Shown here in pieces: positions 6,596 to 14,922 of a DNA stretch of 18,295 nucleotides. The first letter of the stretch is position 1. Each line of letters opens with the position of its first letter. The position numbers and the translations under genes were made by a program. The notes beneath the pieces were generated by a model. That model was not told the origin of the DNA. It ran no database searches and saw only the letters and a program-made list of their open reading frames with translations. Origin of the DNA: Opitutales bacterium (GTDB lineage Bacteria > Verrucomicrobiota > Verrucomicrobiia > Opitutales > T3Sed10-336); NCBI GenBank assembly GCA_007132315.1, contig SLOW01000213.1:1-18295 (forward strand), given 5' to 3'.

Positions 6596-6772
6596 ATGAA
6601 CCTGAAGGATATCATGCCTTGGAAGAAAAAGGATCGGGAGCGGATCGTTCCCCTTCCGGACGAGGTCGATCCGGAGGGTGTCAAGGCATCCTTCAAGAAG
6701 GGGGTGCTCAAGGTTACTCTGCCGAAGAGTGCCGAGGCTCGCACCCGGCGCAAGAAGATCCAGGTAACCTGA
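6596..6772 (+). CDS. 58-residue truncated Hsp20-like protein (internal deletion form)
   Basis: The N-terminus MNLKDIMPWKKK resembles the first residues of many full-length bacterial Hsp20 proteins. It is followed at once by RERIVPLPDEVDPEGVKA and KKGVLKVTLPKS, the last strands of the alpha-crystallin domain, and a basic tail RTRRKKIQV with an I-x-V anchor. About 80-90 residues (most of the arm and strands 2 to 7) are missing, with no frameshift or stop inside the remaining frame. The overlap with residues 93-121 of the preceding Hsp20 is close (ER..L.DEVD..G..AS...GVL...LPK). The strong ribosome-binding site and intact frame suggest that it is translated. It cannot form a normal alpha-crystallin sandwich alone. 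It may be a decaying gene, or a small modulator that adds a strand to its neighbours. Confidence 0.7.
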   Translation: MNLKDIMPWKKKDRERIVPLPDEVDPEGVKASFKKGVLKVTLPKSAEARTRRKKIQVT

Positions 6773-6812
6773 GGCCTCTCCGGACGCTTACCGCCGAGAG
6801 GCTGCGCGCGGC

Positions 6813-6843
6813 CGGCCCGACTTCCGGGCCGACCGTTTTATTA
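6813..6843 (+). terminator. Rho-independent terminator of the Hsp20 operon
   Basis: CGGCCCG (6813-6819), loop ACTTC, CGGGCCG (6825-6831), then GTTTTATTA from 6835. The 7-bp GC stem and T-rich tail on the + strand fit an intrinsic terminator about 40 bp after the last Hsp20 stop. The tail overlaps the stop codon of the converging AsmA-like gene. Confidence 0.7.
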
Positions 6844-9558
6844 TCTCGGGCCGATGCGTTCGGCGGGAAACTCGGAGGGAGAATCCCGCGCTCGGCGTGG
6901 ATCGATGGGGAATCGCCATTGGGGATCGTCGAGAGTCCCGGTCAGGGTGATTTCCAGAATGTGTCCGAAAGGCGCCAGGATGCGGCCGAAAATCTCGGAT
7001 ACCAGGGGTACGGGACTTTCCCTGAGCGGGAAGAGCTTGACCCGGAAGTCGAGTGCCTGGCTCGCGAGCGAGTAATCCCCGTAGGCTTCCATGCCGATAT
7101 TGGGGCCTTTGAGCTCCATATCCGGAAAGTGCAGAATCTCCCGGTCGAGTTCGAAGGTGGATTCGGCTTCGTTCAGTCTCAGTGAGGTGAATCGCAGGGG
7201 GGTCCGGTCCAGAAAACGCGACAGCAACCCGAGCAAACGGATCCGCCCCAGTTCGGCGTCGCGGATATGCAAAGCGCCCTCGCCGGTAAAGGAAAAGGGA
7301 TCGTCAAGAAAGCCCTCGACGCTCGTTTCGAACCGGGCCCGGCCGCCGAGATCGTGCAAGTCGCGCAGGTAATCTTCGTCGGTTTCGGGATCGGTGAAGC
7401 GAACGATTCGCTCCATCGCCGGACCAAAGGCCGCGTCGGTCAATGACAGGGTGATCCGGGCGCGCGGAGGTTCCGTTTCGCTTTCGAAATCGATTCGGGC
7501 CGCCCCCTGGAAGTCGCCGTCGGCGAAGCCGCCGTTGACCGGTGACAGGGTGAGGACGGTTCCGGCCACCTGGCCCGCGGCGGCGAGGCGGTCGAGGGGG
7601 AAACCGAAGGCTGTCAGACCGTGTTCGGAATTGATGGTGACGTCCATCCGGTTTCCGGGATGCCGCATGCCGTTTTCCGGTTCGATCAGTGTGCCGCTCG
7701 CCTGAATCGAGGGAGGTTTGTCGAATTCGAACGTGCGGAAAACGCGGTCGGTCCCTTCCCCGAGGAGGCGACCGATCATCTCGGTGGGGAGGGTGCTGCG
7801 TGCGTTGAAGGTGACCCGGGATTCGCTGTTGCGGTGGTGGATAAAACCACCCTCCGCGGATTGACCGTTCCGCTCGATTCGCGAGTTGCTGATCTGGCTC
7901 CAAGTCGAGGTGGCCTGGTAACGTGTCACCATTCGATCGATGGCCGTGTCGCGAAGACTGATCTCGCTTCCCTCCGCCCAGCCGTCCACGAAAACCCGAT
8001 CGGCGTCGCCCCACCGGCCCCGGATGAAAATGCCGGAGGAAGGCGGAGCGCTCGGAAAGGCGAACGGTTCCCAGAGCCGCGCCCACCAGTCCTCGAACCA
8101 GGGTTCCAGGTGGTCCGGGCGCAGCGTTCCGGAGAAACGGAATTGATAGTCCTTTGTATCCGTGTCGTTCCAATACGATCCACCGACTCGAAAGTCCTCG
8201 CGTCGCAGGATTATGGACGAGGCTTCAAATGTTCCGGGAGCCCAGTGGGCGGTCGCGTGGGCGGTGTCGAAGCGGACGCCGTCGATCCCGCACGGACCCG
8301 AGCGGATTTCAAGATCGGCGTTCCGGGGCGCCCATTCGGGGCCGAAGCGGAGCTCGGCTTCGAGCTCGGGCGCGCGGTCGAAGGAGACATCGAAGGCAAA
8401 ACCGGCTTCCCTGACGCGGGGGCCGCGCAGGATCTCATTCGGGTTCAGGTCCGACCGCGCGCGCACCTCGCCTTTGCCGTCGCGCCAGTCGAACCCGGCC
8501 TGACCGCGCAGGGGTTCGCCGTCGCGCCGCAGATAGAATCGGGCGTCGATCCAGCTGTCGTTGGCGTGGTTTGCCGTGAGGTAAAGGGATTCCGCCGATT
8601 CCTCCAGTGCGGTCAGGCCGGCGGTGGAAAGTTGAATCGTTGCGTTTCGGGGAAGCGTTCCGATCTCGAATTCGTCCAGGCGGATTCGGGCGCCTATGTT
8701 TTCCAGATGTCCCCCGTCGCGTAAGCGCGCCATGACGGCCCGAAGTACAAGCTCACCGGATACGCGTTTCGCGTCCAGGTGAAACATTCCCTGTGCTTCG
8801 GATTGTTCGATCAGGAGGCCAAACTGGTGCCGATAGGAATCGACGGTCAGGCGGAGGTTGGCGTCGAGACCTCCGTCCGGATTTCTCCGCGTATCGATAT
8901 CGACCCGGGCGCTGTCGAGCTCGGCGAGGTGATCGGAGCGCAGGGTGGACAGTTCCACCGCGGTTTTTCGCAGGGTTTTCTCCCAGGTGGGCAGTGGCGG
9001 TTCGGGCGGATCGGGCGGCAGGGCGGGCAGTGCGCCGCGCACGCTGGCGACCAGACCGGCCGATCGCAAGGCCATCCCGTCGATACGCCAGTTGCGGTTG
9101 TTTCCGGAGGCGGCCAGGTGCGTGTCGTGCAGGAGAAGTTCGTCCCGGCCGGAGTGGGACAGTTCCGCCGGACAGGTGAAGGCGCCGCCTTCCAGGAAGA
9201 TCGAAGTGGCCGGCATGTTCCGTTGCAGGAGTTGGGCGGGAGAAATGCTCAGCGCGACACGATCGGCGCGTAAGGCCAGCCCCGGGTTTGCTTTCGATTC
9301 GAGGCGGACACCGGTCAATTCGATCCGGTTCGGGGCGACAAACCGGGCCTCCTGGCAGGAAAATTCGAGTGCTTGATCGCGTGTCATCTGCGCCGCTTTT
9401 TCCATGACGAATGCCGGAATCGGAAGGCCGCCTTGCCACAAAATCCACCCCTGAACGATGAGCAGCCCGAAGAGTGAAACGAGCAATAGCCGGTGAAGGA
9501 GTCGCAGCAGACGCCGGTTTCCGGCCTTGCTGGACAGGATGGCGACCGGCTTGTTCAT
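6841..9558 (-). CDS. AsmA-like envelope protein (DUF3971/AsmA_2 type)
   Basis: A 905-residue protein with an N-terminal membrane anchor (about residues 18-46, LLHRLLLVSLFGLLIVQGWI) and a long beta-rich extracytoplasmic region of repeated strands (for example IELTGVRLESKANPGLALRA). Its C-terminus is typical of AsmA-family proteins: LLGLLSRFLDRTPLRFTSLR, ILHFPDMELKGPNIGMEAYG, a LDFRVKLFPL strand, and IFGRILAPFGHILEITLTGT. AsmA/YhdP/TamB relatives are thought to form hydrophobic grooves that carry phospholipid from inner to outer membrane; that role is transferred here by family. No good Shine-Dalgarno sequence precedes the ATG. The gene is last in the minus-strand run, 32 bp after the DUF4340 gene, and ends against the Hsp20 terminator. 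Assignment to the broad AsmA-like clan is fairly safe; the exact subfamily is not. Confidence 0.75.
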   Translation of the reverse strand: MNKPVAILSSKAGNRRLLRLLHRLLLVSLFGLLIVQGWILWQGGLPIPAFVMEKAAQMTRDQALEFSCQEARFVAPNRIELTGVRLESKANPGLALRADRVALSISPAQLLQRNMPATSIFLEGGAFTCPAELSHSGRDELLLHDTHLAASGNNRNWRIDGMALRSAGLVASVRGALPALPPDPPEPPLPTWEKTLRKTAVELSTLRSDHLAELDSARVDIDTRRNPDGGLDANLRLTVDSYRHQFGLLIEQSEAQGMFHLDAKRVSGELVLRAVMARLRDGGHLENIGARIRLDEFEIGTLPRNATIQLSTAGLTALEESAESLYLTANHANDSWIDARFYLRRDGEPLRGQAGFDWRDGKGEVRARSDLNPNEILRGPRVREAGFAFDVSFDRAPELEAELRFGPEWAPRNADLEIRSGPCGIDGVRFDTAHATAHWAPGTFEASSIILRREDFRVGGSYWNDTDTKDYQFRFSGTLRPDHLEPWFEDWWARLWEPFAFPSAPPSSGIFIRGRWGDADRVFVDGWAEGSEISLRDTAIDRMVTRYQATSTWSQISNSRIERNGQSAEGGFIHHRNSESRVTFNARSTLPTEMIGRLLGEGTDRVFRTFEFDKPPSIQASGTLIEPENGMRHPGNRMDVTINSEHGLTAFGFPLDRLAAAGQVAGTVLTLSPVNGGFADGDFQGAARIDFESETEPPRARITLSLTDAAFGPAMERIVRFTDPETDEDYLRDLHDLGGRARFETSVEGFLDDPFSFTGEGALHIRDAELGRIRLLGLLSRFLDRTPLRFTSLRLNEAESTFELDREILHFPDMELKGPNIGMEAYGDYSLASQALDFRVKLFPLRESPVPLVSEIFGRILAPFGHILEITLTGTLDDPQWRFPIDPRRARDSPSEFPAERIGPR

Positions 9559-9590
9559 GGGAGACGGGGTGTGGGCGGCTGGAGAGGCCT

Positions 9591-11528
9591 TCAGGAACGG
9601 TTTTCTTCGGAGTTGTTTTCCCCGGCGTCGGGCGTCTCTCGCTGGATTGGCGGTGCCGCCAGTGGCCGAGCGTCGCTTTCTTTCTCATCGATCAGTCGTC
9701 CGACCGCTTCGATGAATTCCGGACGAGCGGAGAAGACGACGTTCAACTCGGGAGAGCCGGCCATCATAGTCTGGCCCCCCATCCGGTCGGTCAGGTAGAG
9801 TTCGAAGTAGGATGTCTGGTCCTCTTCACCGCCGGTCAGCGCATAAGTGGCCTCCAATACGTAGTTCCACGACCGGCTGTCGCGGCCGGTGTCGAGAACC
9901 GGGGAAAACTCATTGAGGATGTAATTTTCAACCCGTAACTGCCGGAGTTCGGGCAGCAAATCCAGCACGGCTTGCCTGACTGCTTCGTCCTCTTCGGCCA
10001 GCACGTCGTCCCATTTGGCGTTGCGGGAGGGCAGGGATACGTTGAAAATCTCGGTGTCGCGATCCAGGCTGTACAGCACGACCGAGGTGATGCGGGCGCC
10101 TTCGGGCCGGCTCATGAGGAGGCGGTCGCGGTAGTAGCGGGAAATGACCGGCAGGACGTCGAGGATCGAGCTGTCCACGGTGTAGATGAAGTCGGAGCCT
10201 TCCAGTTTGGCGTAGATTTCATTGGCTCGGGTGGGGGAGAAGTAGCCGAGGAGGAGGGTGCGCTCCCGGTCGCCGGACAGTGTGACCCGTCGCTGGGGCT
10301 CGGTCAGCCCGAAATTCTCCTTGTCCGAGGCAGAGGGTGCGTCGCTCTCGAACGAGCGCGCGCGGAGGCCTTCCAAGCGATCGACGAGGCGGTTGACGAT
10401 CGAGTCGTCGGCGCGCAGAAGGCGTATGGATTCGTCGGGCTGTCGGGTCACGAGTTGCCAGCTTCCGGTCTCCAGGCGCTGGAGGGAAACCGGCTCCCGG
10501 CCGGACGCGCCAATACTAATGGCGCTGAGATCGTCGGGATCAAAGCGCAGGAAATCGCGGTCGCGCAGTTGTTCCTGTGCTTCGCGCAACGGGTCCACAT
10601 CCGCGGCCGCGATGGTGAAAATTGTCGGGGTCCTGCGGCCGCTTGGAATTTTGGCGTAGTATTCGCGCCGGCCCGAGTCGCTCGTGACTTCGTTGCCCAC
10701 CTGGAGTGATTGGCTGCGCATGTTGCCGTCGATCGTGATGCGCAGGGAGGGCCGGTCGAGACCGTAAGGAGCGAGGTCGCCTGAAATCTCGCCTTCGAAG
10801 CGGCGTACGCGGATGGCGGCCAGGTTGTTGACCGCCGCCTCCACCGCGGCGCGATCCGCGCGCACCTGGATGGGCGTCTCAAAATGCCATTGGTTGTCGC
10901 TCCGCACCACGCGCATTTTCAAGTTGCGGTGCGAGGCCAGTTCCAGAGTCAGGCTGCGGACTTCGAACAGGGGAATCTCGAAGATGGTGTTGCTTCTGAG
11001 GTCATCCAGCGGTGTGGCGAGTACGCCGGCCAACTCCCGCCGCACGACGTGAATGCGTTCGCGCGCGGGATCGTGGAGGTAAAGTCGATTGCCTGAGTCG
11101 GTGGCGGAGCCGAGCCGGATCTCGCGCCGCATGTCGTCGCGGCCCAGTGTCAGCACGATTCCGGGGTCGTCCAAGCCGTAGTCGGCCAGGTCCAGGCCGG
11201 TTCGTTGCAGTTCCGCGGTTGAAAAGGCGGTTTCGGCTTCGAGGAACTCAAGGTGATTGAGGATGCGGCTGACCGCGTGCTGGTTGGCGGGCCAGTTGAC
11301 CGGGGACGAGAGGCGCCAACGGTCGCGCTGGCGTTCGAGAACGTGGCTTGAGCCGATTGAGCGGCCCTCGATACGCAGGTAGTCCAGGTCGCTCGCTTCG
11401 GCGCCGAGGACTTTGCTGGAGTGATCCCGGGGGTCGTCGGGGCCGAAGATCCTTTCCTCAAAATGAAAGATGTAGGCGAATAAAGCTGCGTTGAGGACCA
11501 ACAGGAGGATCGTGACTTTAGTGCGCAT
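9591..11528 (-). CDS. DUF4340 protein with three repeats, membrane-anchored
   Basis: A 645-residue protein with one N-terminal membrane segment (residues about 4-22, KVTILLLVLNAALFAYIF) and an extracytoplasmic region. The DUF4340 signature, a tryptophan-containing strand followed by a short helix and (Y/F)GL..P, occurs three times: W71/YGL 117-119, W214/YGL 255-257, W357/FGL 406-408. After each comes a hydrophobic strand and a polar-aromatic turn (RLYLHD, REYYAKI, NEIYAKL). The C-terminal part (about 450-645) is less distinctive and ends in an acidic, Pro-rich tail. DUF4340 genes commonly follow GldG-type genes in ABC clusters; their biochemical role is unknown. It starts 6 bp after the GldG-like stop, so coupling is likely. 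Confidence 0.85.
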   Translation of the reverse strand: MRTKVTILLLVLNAALFAYIFHFEERIFGPDDPRDHSSKVLGAEASDLDYLRIEGRSIGSSHVLERQRDRWRLSSPVNWPANQHAVSRILNHLEFLEAETAFSTAELQRTGLDLADYGLDDPGIVLTLGRDDMRREIRLGSATDSGNRLYLHDPARERIHVVRRELAGVLATPLDDLRSNTIFEIPLFEVRSLTLELASHRNLKMRVVRSDNQWHFETPIQVRADRAAVEAAVNNLAAIRVRRFEGEISGDLAPYGLDRPSLRITIDGNMRSQSLQVGNEVTSDSGRREYYAKIPSGRRTPTIFTIAAADVDPLREAQEQLRDRDFLRFDPDDLSAISIGASGREPVSLQRLETGSWQLVTRQPDESIRLLRADDSIVNRLVDRLEGLRARSFESDAPSASDKENFGLTEPQRRVTLSGDRERTLLLGYFSPTRANEIYAKLEGSDFIYTVDSSILDVLPVISRYYRDRLLMSRPEGARITSVVLYSLDRDTEIFNVSLPSRNAKWDDVLAEEDEAVRQAVLDLLPELRQLRVENYILNEFSPVLDTGRDSRSWNYVLEATYALTGGEEDQTSYFELYLTDRMGGQTMMAGSPELNVVFSARPEFIEAVGRLIDEKESDARPLAAPPIQRETPDAGENNSEENRS

Positions 11529-11534
11529 GGGGAG

Positions 11535-13013
11535 TTACTTTCTGCGTATCCAATAAACGACGACCCCGGTGAAGGCCACGACGCCCGGCAGGAGGCCCAG
11601 AAGTGTCAGCCGAAGACGGTTGATGTCGTCCCTGGCCAGGACGAGTTGCATGCGTTCAACCGGACGCGGAGGTATGCCTGTGAGCCGGTCGCGATCGACG
11701 ATCCAATTGACCGTGTTCAGGATTAGGGTCAGGTTTCCAAGCGCGCTGATTCGGTTGTTCGAGACGATGTCGGACGTGCCGAAGACCACCACGCGCCCGC
11801 CGGGCATGTTGATGCCAAGTTGGGAGGGAATCTGCCGTTCGGCCACGGTGGCCACACTGAGAGGACCGGCCAGGTCGGTGTCCGGGTCGTAAACGAAACC
11901 GGTATCCTGCCTGTACGACCGTTCCCCCCAGCTGGTGGGCGAAGTGACCACCAGATGATTGACGACCAGCGAATCGTCCAGAGGCCGGCCGGGGTCGGGG
12001 CGAACCGTGCGGGTGAAGCCGGAGATGAGGGGAATCTGATTATTGATCAGGCTTTCGGTGATGGGGTGTTCGCCGTAGCGTTTCAGAATCAGATCGCCGC
12101 CTCCGGCCAAGGCGTCGGGACCGTCGTCCATGATCACGACATCGTCCAGATGGATGCCCCACTCGTAGAACAGCTCGCTCATTCCGTGCCGCGTGCGGGG
12201 ATCGATCATGGCGATCAGACGACCGGCTTCGTTGGCGAGGTAACGGCGGAGAATCTCCTCTTCCCGGGAGAGAAGCGACGTGCGAGGCGACATGAGCAGG
12301 AGGAGGTCGGCGTCGGAGGGCACGCGGTCCACCTCGGTGAGATTCAGGTAGCGCAGTTCGAAGTTGCGCTGTTTCAGGGCGTCGCCGAGCTGGGACAGTC
12401 CGCGGTAGGGGTCGGTGTCGTCGAAGCGCATCTCCCCGTGACCGGTGATGAAGTACAGGGTCTTGGTTTCGTCGCCGGTGACATCCAGGAGAGCGGAGGT
12501 GAGTACTTGTTCCCCCCGGAAGCTCTGGCGCTGGCGGTCGCGGGTCTCGTAGAGTTCGTCGGGAAATACGATGCGCTGCCGATCTTCCGTGGCGAAGATG
12601 ATGAGGTTCTCCTGCTCGACGCCGTACTCGCTGACCAGGATTTGGGCCTGCCTGCGCTGCTGGTAGATATTGACGAACTCAACCGAGAAGGCGGTCTCGG
12701 GGTTGTCGCGGGCGGCGTATTCGTATTCTCGCAGCAGCCCTCGGACGTCGCGATAGAGCTGGTCGTGTTCGTCCAGGTTGCCGTCGGGCGAAACGGTGAC
12801 GATAACGCGAACGGGCGTATCCAGATTTTCGAGATACGAGACCGTTTCGGCCGACAGCGAGTAGCGATGGTTTTCGGTGAGATCGACCCGCCAGAAAAAT
12901 TTAGTCGCCAGATGCATTCCGCCGGCGAAAAGAGAGACGGCGAGCACCGCTTGCAGGCAGGTGTTCAGAGCGTTGGTCCAGCGGTAGTATGTGAAGTCTT
13001 TCTTGCGTTGCAT
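11535..13013 (-). CDS. GldG-like ABC transporter auxiliary protein
   Basis: An extracytoplasmic partner of an ABC-2 exporter (492 residues). It has an N-terminal membrane segment (about 15-38), then DLTENHRYSLSAETVSYLEN, the hallmark opening of GldG and related ABC_transp_aux proteins. A middle alpha/beta domain carries TLYFITGHGEMRFDD, LLLLMSPRTSLLSREEEILR and LIAMIDPRTRHGMSELFYEWG. A C-terminal membrane segment (LLPGVVAFTGVVVYWI) ends in RRK. In Flavobacterium, GldG works with GldA and GldF and is needed for gliding; outside Bacteroidetes such sets are widespread and their cargo unknown. GGAGGAG (13023-13029) fits the ATG at 13013 (9-base gap) better than the ATG at 13019 (3-base gap). The latter shares one base with the permease stop (TAATG). 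Confidence 0.85.
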   Translation of the reverse strand: MQRKKDFTYYRWTNALNTCLQAVLAVSLFAGGMHLATKFFWRVDLTENHRYSLSAETVSYLENLDTPVRVIVTVSPDGNLDEHDQLYRDVRGLLREYEYAARDNPETAFSVEFVNIYQQRRQAQILVSEYGVEQENLIIFATEDRQRIVFPDELYETRDRQRQSFRGEQVLTSALLDVTGDETKTLYFITGHGEMRFDDTDPYRGLSQLGDALKQRNFELRYLNLTEVDRVPSDADLLLLMSPRTSLLSREEEILRRYLANEAGRLIAMIDPRTRHGMSELFYEWGIHLDDVVIMDDGPDALAGGGDLILKRYGEHPITESLINNQIPLISGFTRTVRPDPGRPLDDSLVVNHLVVTSPTSWGERSYRQDTGFVYDPDTDLAGPLSVATVAERQIPSQLGINMPGGRVVVFGTSDIVSNNRISALGNLTLILNTVNWIVDRDRLTGIPPRPVERMQLVLARDDINRLRLTLLGLLPGVVAFTGVVVYWIRRK

Positions 13014-13018
13014 GGCCA

Positions 13019-13780
13019 TTAACTCCTCCAGACTTTACTCCTGATCACCAGAGTGCTGAAGCTCAGCATGAGTGCGGCTGAGAACACGTAGAAGAAGACC
13101 GCGCGACTGTCCAGCACCCCGCGGCCGAGGTCTTCCGCGTGCTGGAAGATCTGCAGAGCGTCGATCCAGTTTCGAAGGTTGGCGGAGTAGGTGGTTTCGA
13201 GTTGCTTCAGTTCGGACAGGTAACGGCTGCCCACGATCAAGCCGAAGAGGAGGGTGAACGAAAAGATACCGGCGACCAGTTGGCTCCGGGTGACTGTACT
13301 GGCGAAAATCCCGGTTGCGATGAAGAGCAGGCCGCTCAGGGCGCAAAACAGGAAGCCGCCGAGAAGCGGGCCGGTTTCGACCACCCGGGGATCCTGGGCG
13401 AAGTGAAAGAGGATATGGTTGAAGCCGATTGTCGCTCCCCAGAGCGCCAGGTAGAGCAGGTAGGCGGAGAAGAATTTGGCCAGGACGATCTCGGCGGTTC
13501 CGGTCGGCGTGGTCATCAGGTTCTCCAGCGTTCCCTGGCGCTTCTCTTCGGAGAAGCTCCTCATGGTGAGCAGCGGTACCATAAAAAACACCGGCAGCCA
13601 GAAGAGCTGGAAGAATATGACCCAGGGAATCGTTTCCTGAGCACTCTGGTTGTAGGTTTCGATTACCCACTGAAAGAGGGACCCCATCACGATGAGGAAG
13701 AGAAAAGCCGCGATGTAGGTGGCGGGCGCGTAGCAGAGCGTCCTGAGTTCGTGTCTGAGCAGCGTTGGAAAGTGGCGCAT
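13019..13780 (-). CDS. ABC-2 family permease, GldF-like
   Basis: The membrane subunit of the exporter, 253 residues with about six transmembrane segments (near 18-38, 54-75, 103-122, 137-160, 165-188, 226-246). Between segments 2 and 3 lies RSFSEEKRQGTLENLMTTP, the coupling element of GldF/NosY-like ABC-2 permeases, which contacts the ATPase. Length matches GldF (about 240). It starts 36 bp after the ATPase stop and overlaps the next gene by one base. The substrate cannot be read from the sequence. Confidence 0.88.
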   Translation of the reverse strand: MRHFPTLLRHELRTLCYAPATYIAAFLFLIVMGSLFQWVIETYNQSAQETIPWVIFFQLFWLPVFFMVPLLTMRSFSEEKRQGTLENLMTTPTGTAEIVLAKFFSAYLLYLALWGATIGFNHILFHFAQDPRVVETGPLLGGFLFCALSGLLFIATGIFASTVTRSQLVAGIFSFTLLFGLIVGSRYLSELKQLETTYSANLRNWIDALQIFQHAEDLGRGVLDSRAVFFYVFSAALMLSFSTLVIRSKVWRS

Positions 13781-13816
13781 GGCTGGTCTTTGTCCTGGAA
13801 AGTCGCGCGAAGCGGT

Positions 13817-14875
13817 TCAGTTGGTGGCGGCGAGCGCGGAGTTCCGGCGCGGCGCGGGATCCGTCGTGCGCCGCATCCCTTTGCCGCCCGAATCGGGCAT
13901 CAGCACGTCCCAGCTCCGCCGGGTGGCGGCCATGAAGACCTCCTCAAGAGTCGGTTCTTTGCGGCGGAGCGAACGGAGGCGGTAACGGCCGCCGGCGAGC
14001 AGGGCGTCGGCGATGCGCTCCCCGATTTCGCGTTCGTCGTTGGTGGCGAAGGTGACCGGGAAAAAGTCGTGTTCTCCGTTGGCCGAGTCCGCTTCCACGG
14101 AAACATTGTTGATGCCGGCGCGGGCCAGTGCGGCGGCCAACCCTTCCGGTGGCCCCTGGACTTCGGCGAGGTAGTTGGTTTCGGGGATAAATTCCCGTCG
14201 AAGGTTCGCCGGGGTGTTGGCGGCGACGACGCGTCCGCCGTTGATGATGACAACGCGGTCGCAAGTCATCTCGATTTCCGGCAGAATGTGGCTGGAGATC
14301 AGGATACTCATCTTTCCGCGCAGGCTGGCGATGAGATCTCGGATCATGACAATCTGGTGGGGGTCGAGGCCGATGGTCGGTTCATCCATGATAATCACCT
14401 CGGGTTCGGCCAGGATGCTGTCGGCGATCCCGACGCGTTGCCGGTAACCCTTGGAAAGCGTGCCGATAATACGCCGGGCGGCCCGTTTGAGGTCGCATAC
14501 TTCAAGAACATCGTCGAGGCGCGCTCTCAACCTGCGCCGGGGTATCTCCTTGAGACGCCCGCGCAGTTTCAGGTACTCGATCACGCGCATATCGTCCGGG
14601 AGGGGATTGTTTTCCGGCATGTAACCGATGTGCCGCCGGACCTTCTCCGGGTGGCGTGCCACGTCGATGCCGCGGATGCGCGCATCTCCCGAAGTACCTG
14701 GAATAAAACCGGTTAGAATGCGCATCGTGGTGCTTTTTCCAGCGCCGTTGGGGCCGAGAAACCCGATTATTTCACCCTTGGCCACAGAGAAGGTGACCTC
14801 GTTGACGGCCGTCACGCCGGCGTATTTCTTGACCAGATTTTCGACGTCGATGGATGGTGGCTCGGTGGTGGACAT
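13817..14875 (-). CDS. ABC transporter ATP-binding protein, GldA-like
   Basis: The motor of the exporter, 352 residues. Walker A is GPNGAGKST (41-49), the signature LSKGY (140-144), Walker B VIIMDEP (160-166) with catalytic E165, and the switch histidine H196 in SSH. The Q-loop reads GYMPENNPLPDDM, with Glu in place of Gln. The same GY.PE.NPL pattern is characteristic of GldA and supports that subfamily. Residues about 220-352 form a C-terminal extension, ending Arg/Ala-rich and longer than in GldA (about 300). There is no Shine-Dalgarno sequence before the ATG. The 47-bp gap after coaX is AT-rich for this region and could hold an internal promoter; the best match, TTGATA then GATATC at 16 bp, is weak. 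Confidence 0.9.
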   Translation of the reverse strand: MSTTEPPSIDVENLVKKYAGVTAVNEVTFSVAKGEIIGFLGPNGAGKSTTMRILTGFIPGTSGDARIRGIDVARHPEKVRRHIGYMPENNPLPDDMRVIEYLKLRGRLKEIPRRRLRARLDDVLEVCDLKRAARRIIGTLSKGYRQRVGIADSILAEPEVIIMDEPTIGLDPHQIVMIRDLIASLRGKMSILISSHILPEIEMTCDRVVIINGGRVVAANTPANLRREFIPETNYLAEVQGPPEGLAAALARAGINNVSVEADSANGEHDFFPVTFATNDEREIGERIADALLAGGRYRLRSLRRKEPTLEEVFMAATRRSWDVLMPDSGGKGMRRTTDPAPRRNSALAATN

Positions 14876-14922
14876 GTCTTGTGCAAGGATATCGATTCCG
14901 ACAGGCCTTTATCAATATCGTT

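Noticed and set aside
7621..8724. Large + strand open frame opposite the AsmA-like gene; similar ones opposite the GldG-like, permease, birA and rsmE genes
   Set aside because: These have no family motifs and follow the codon pattern of the opposite strand; the minus-strand genes have clear domain evidence.
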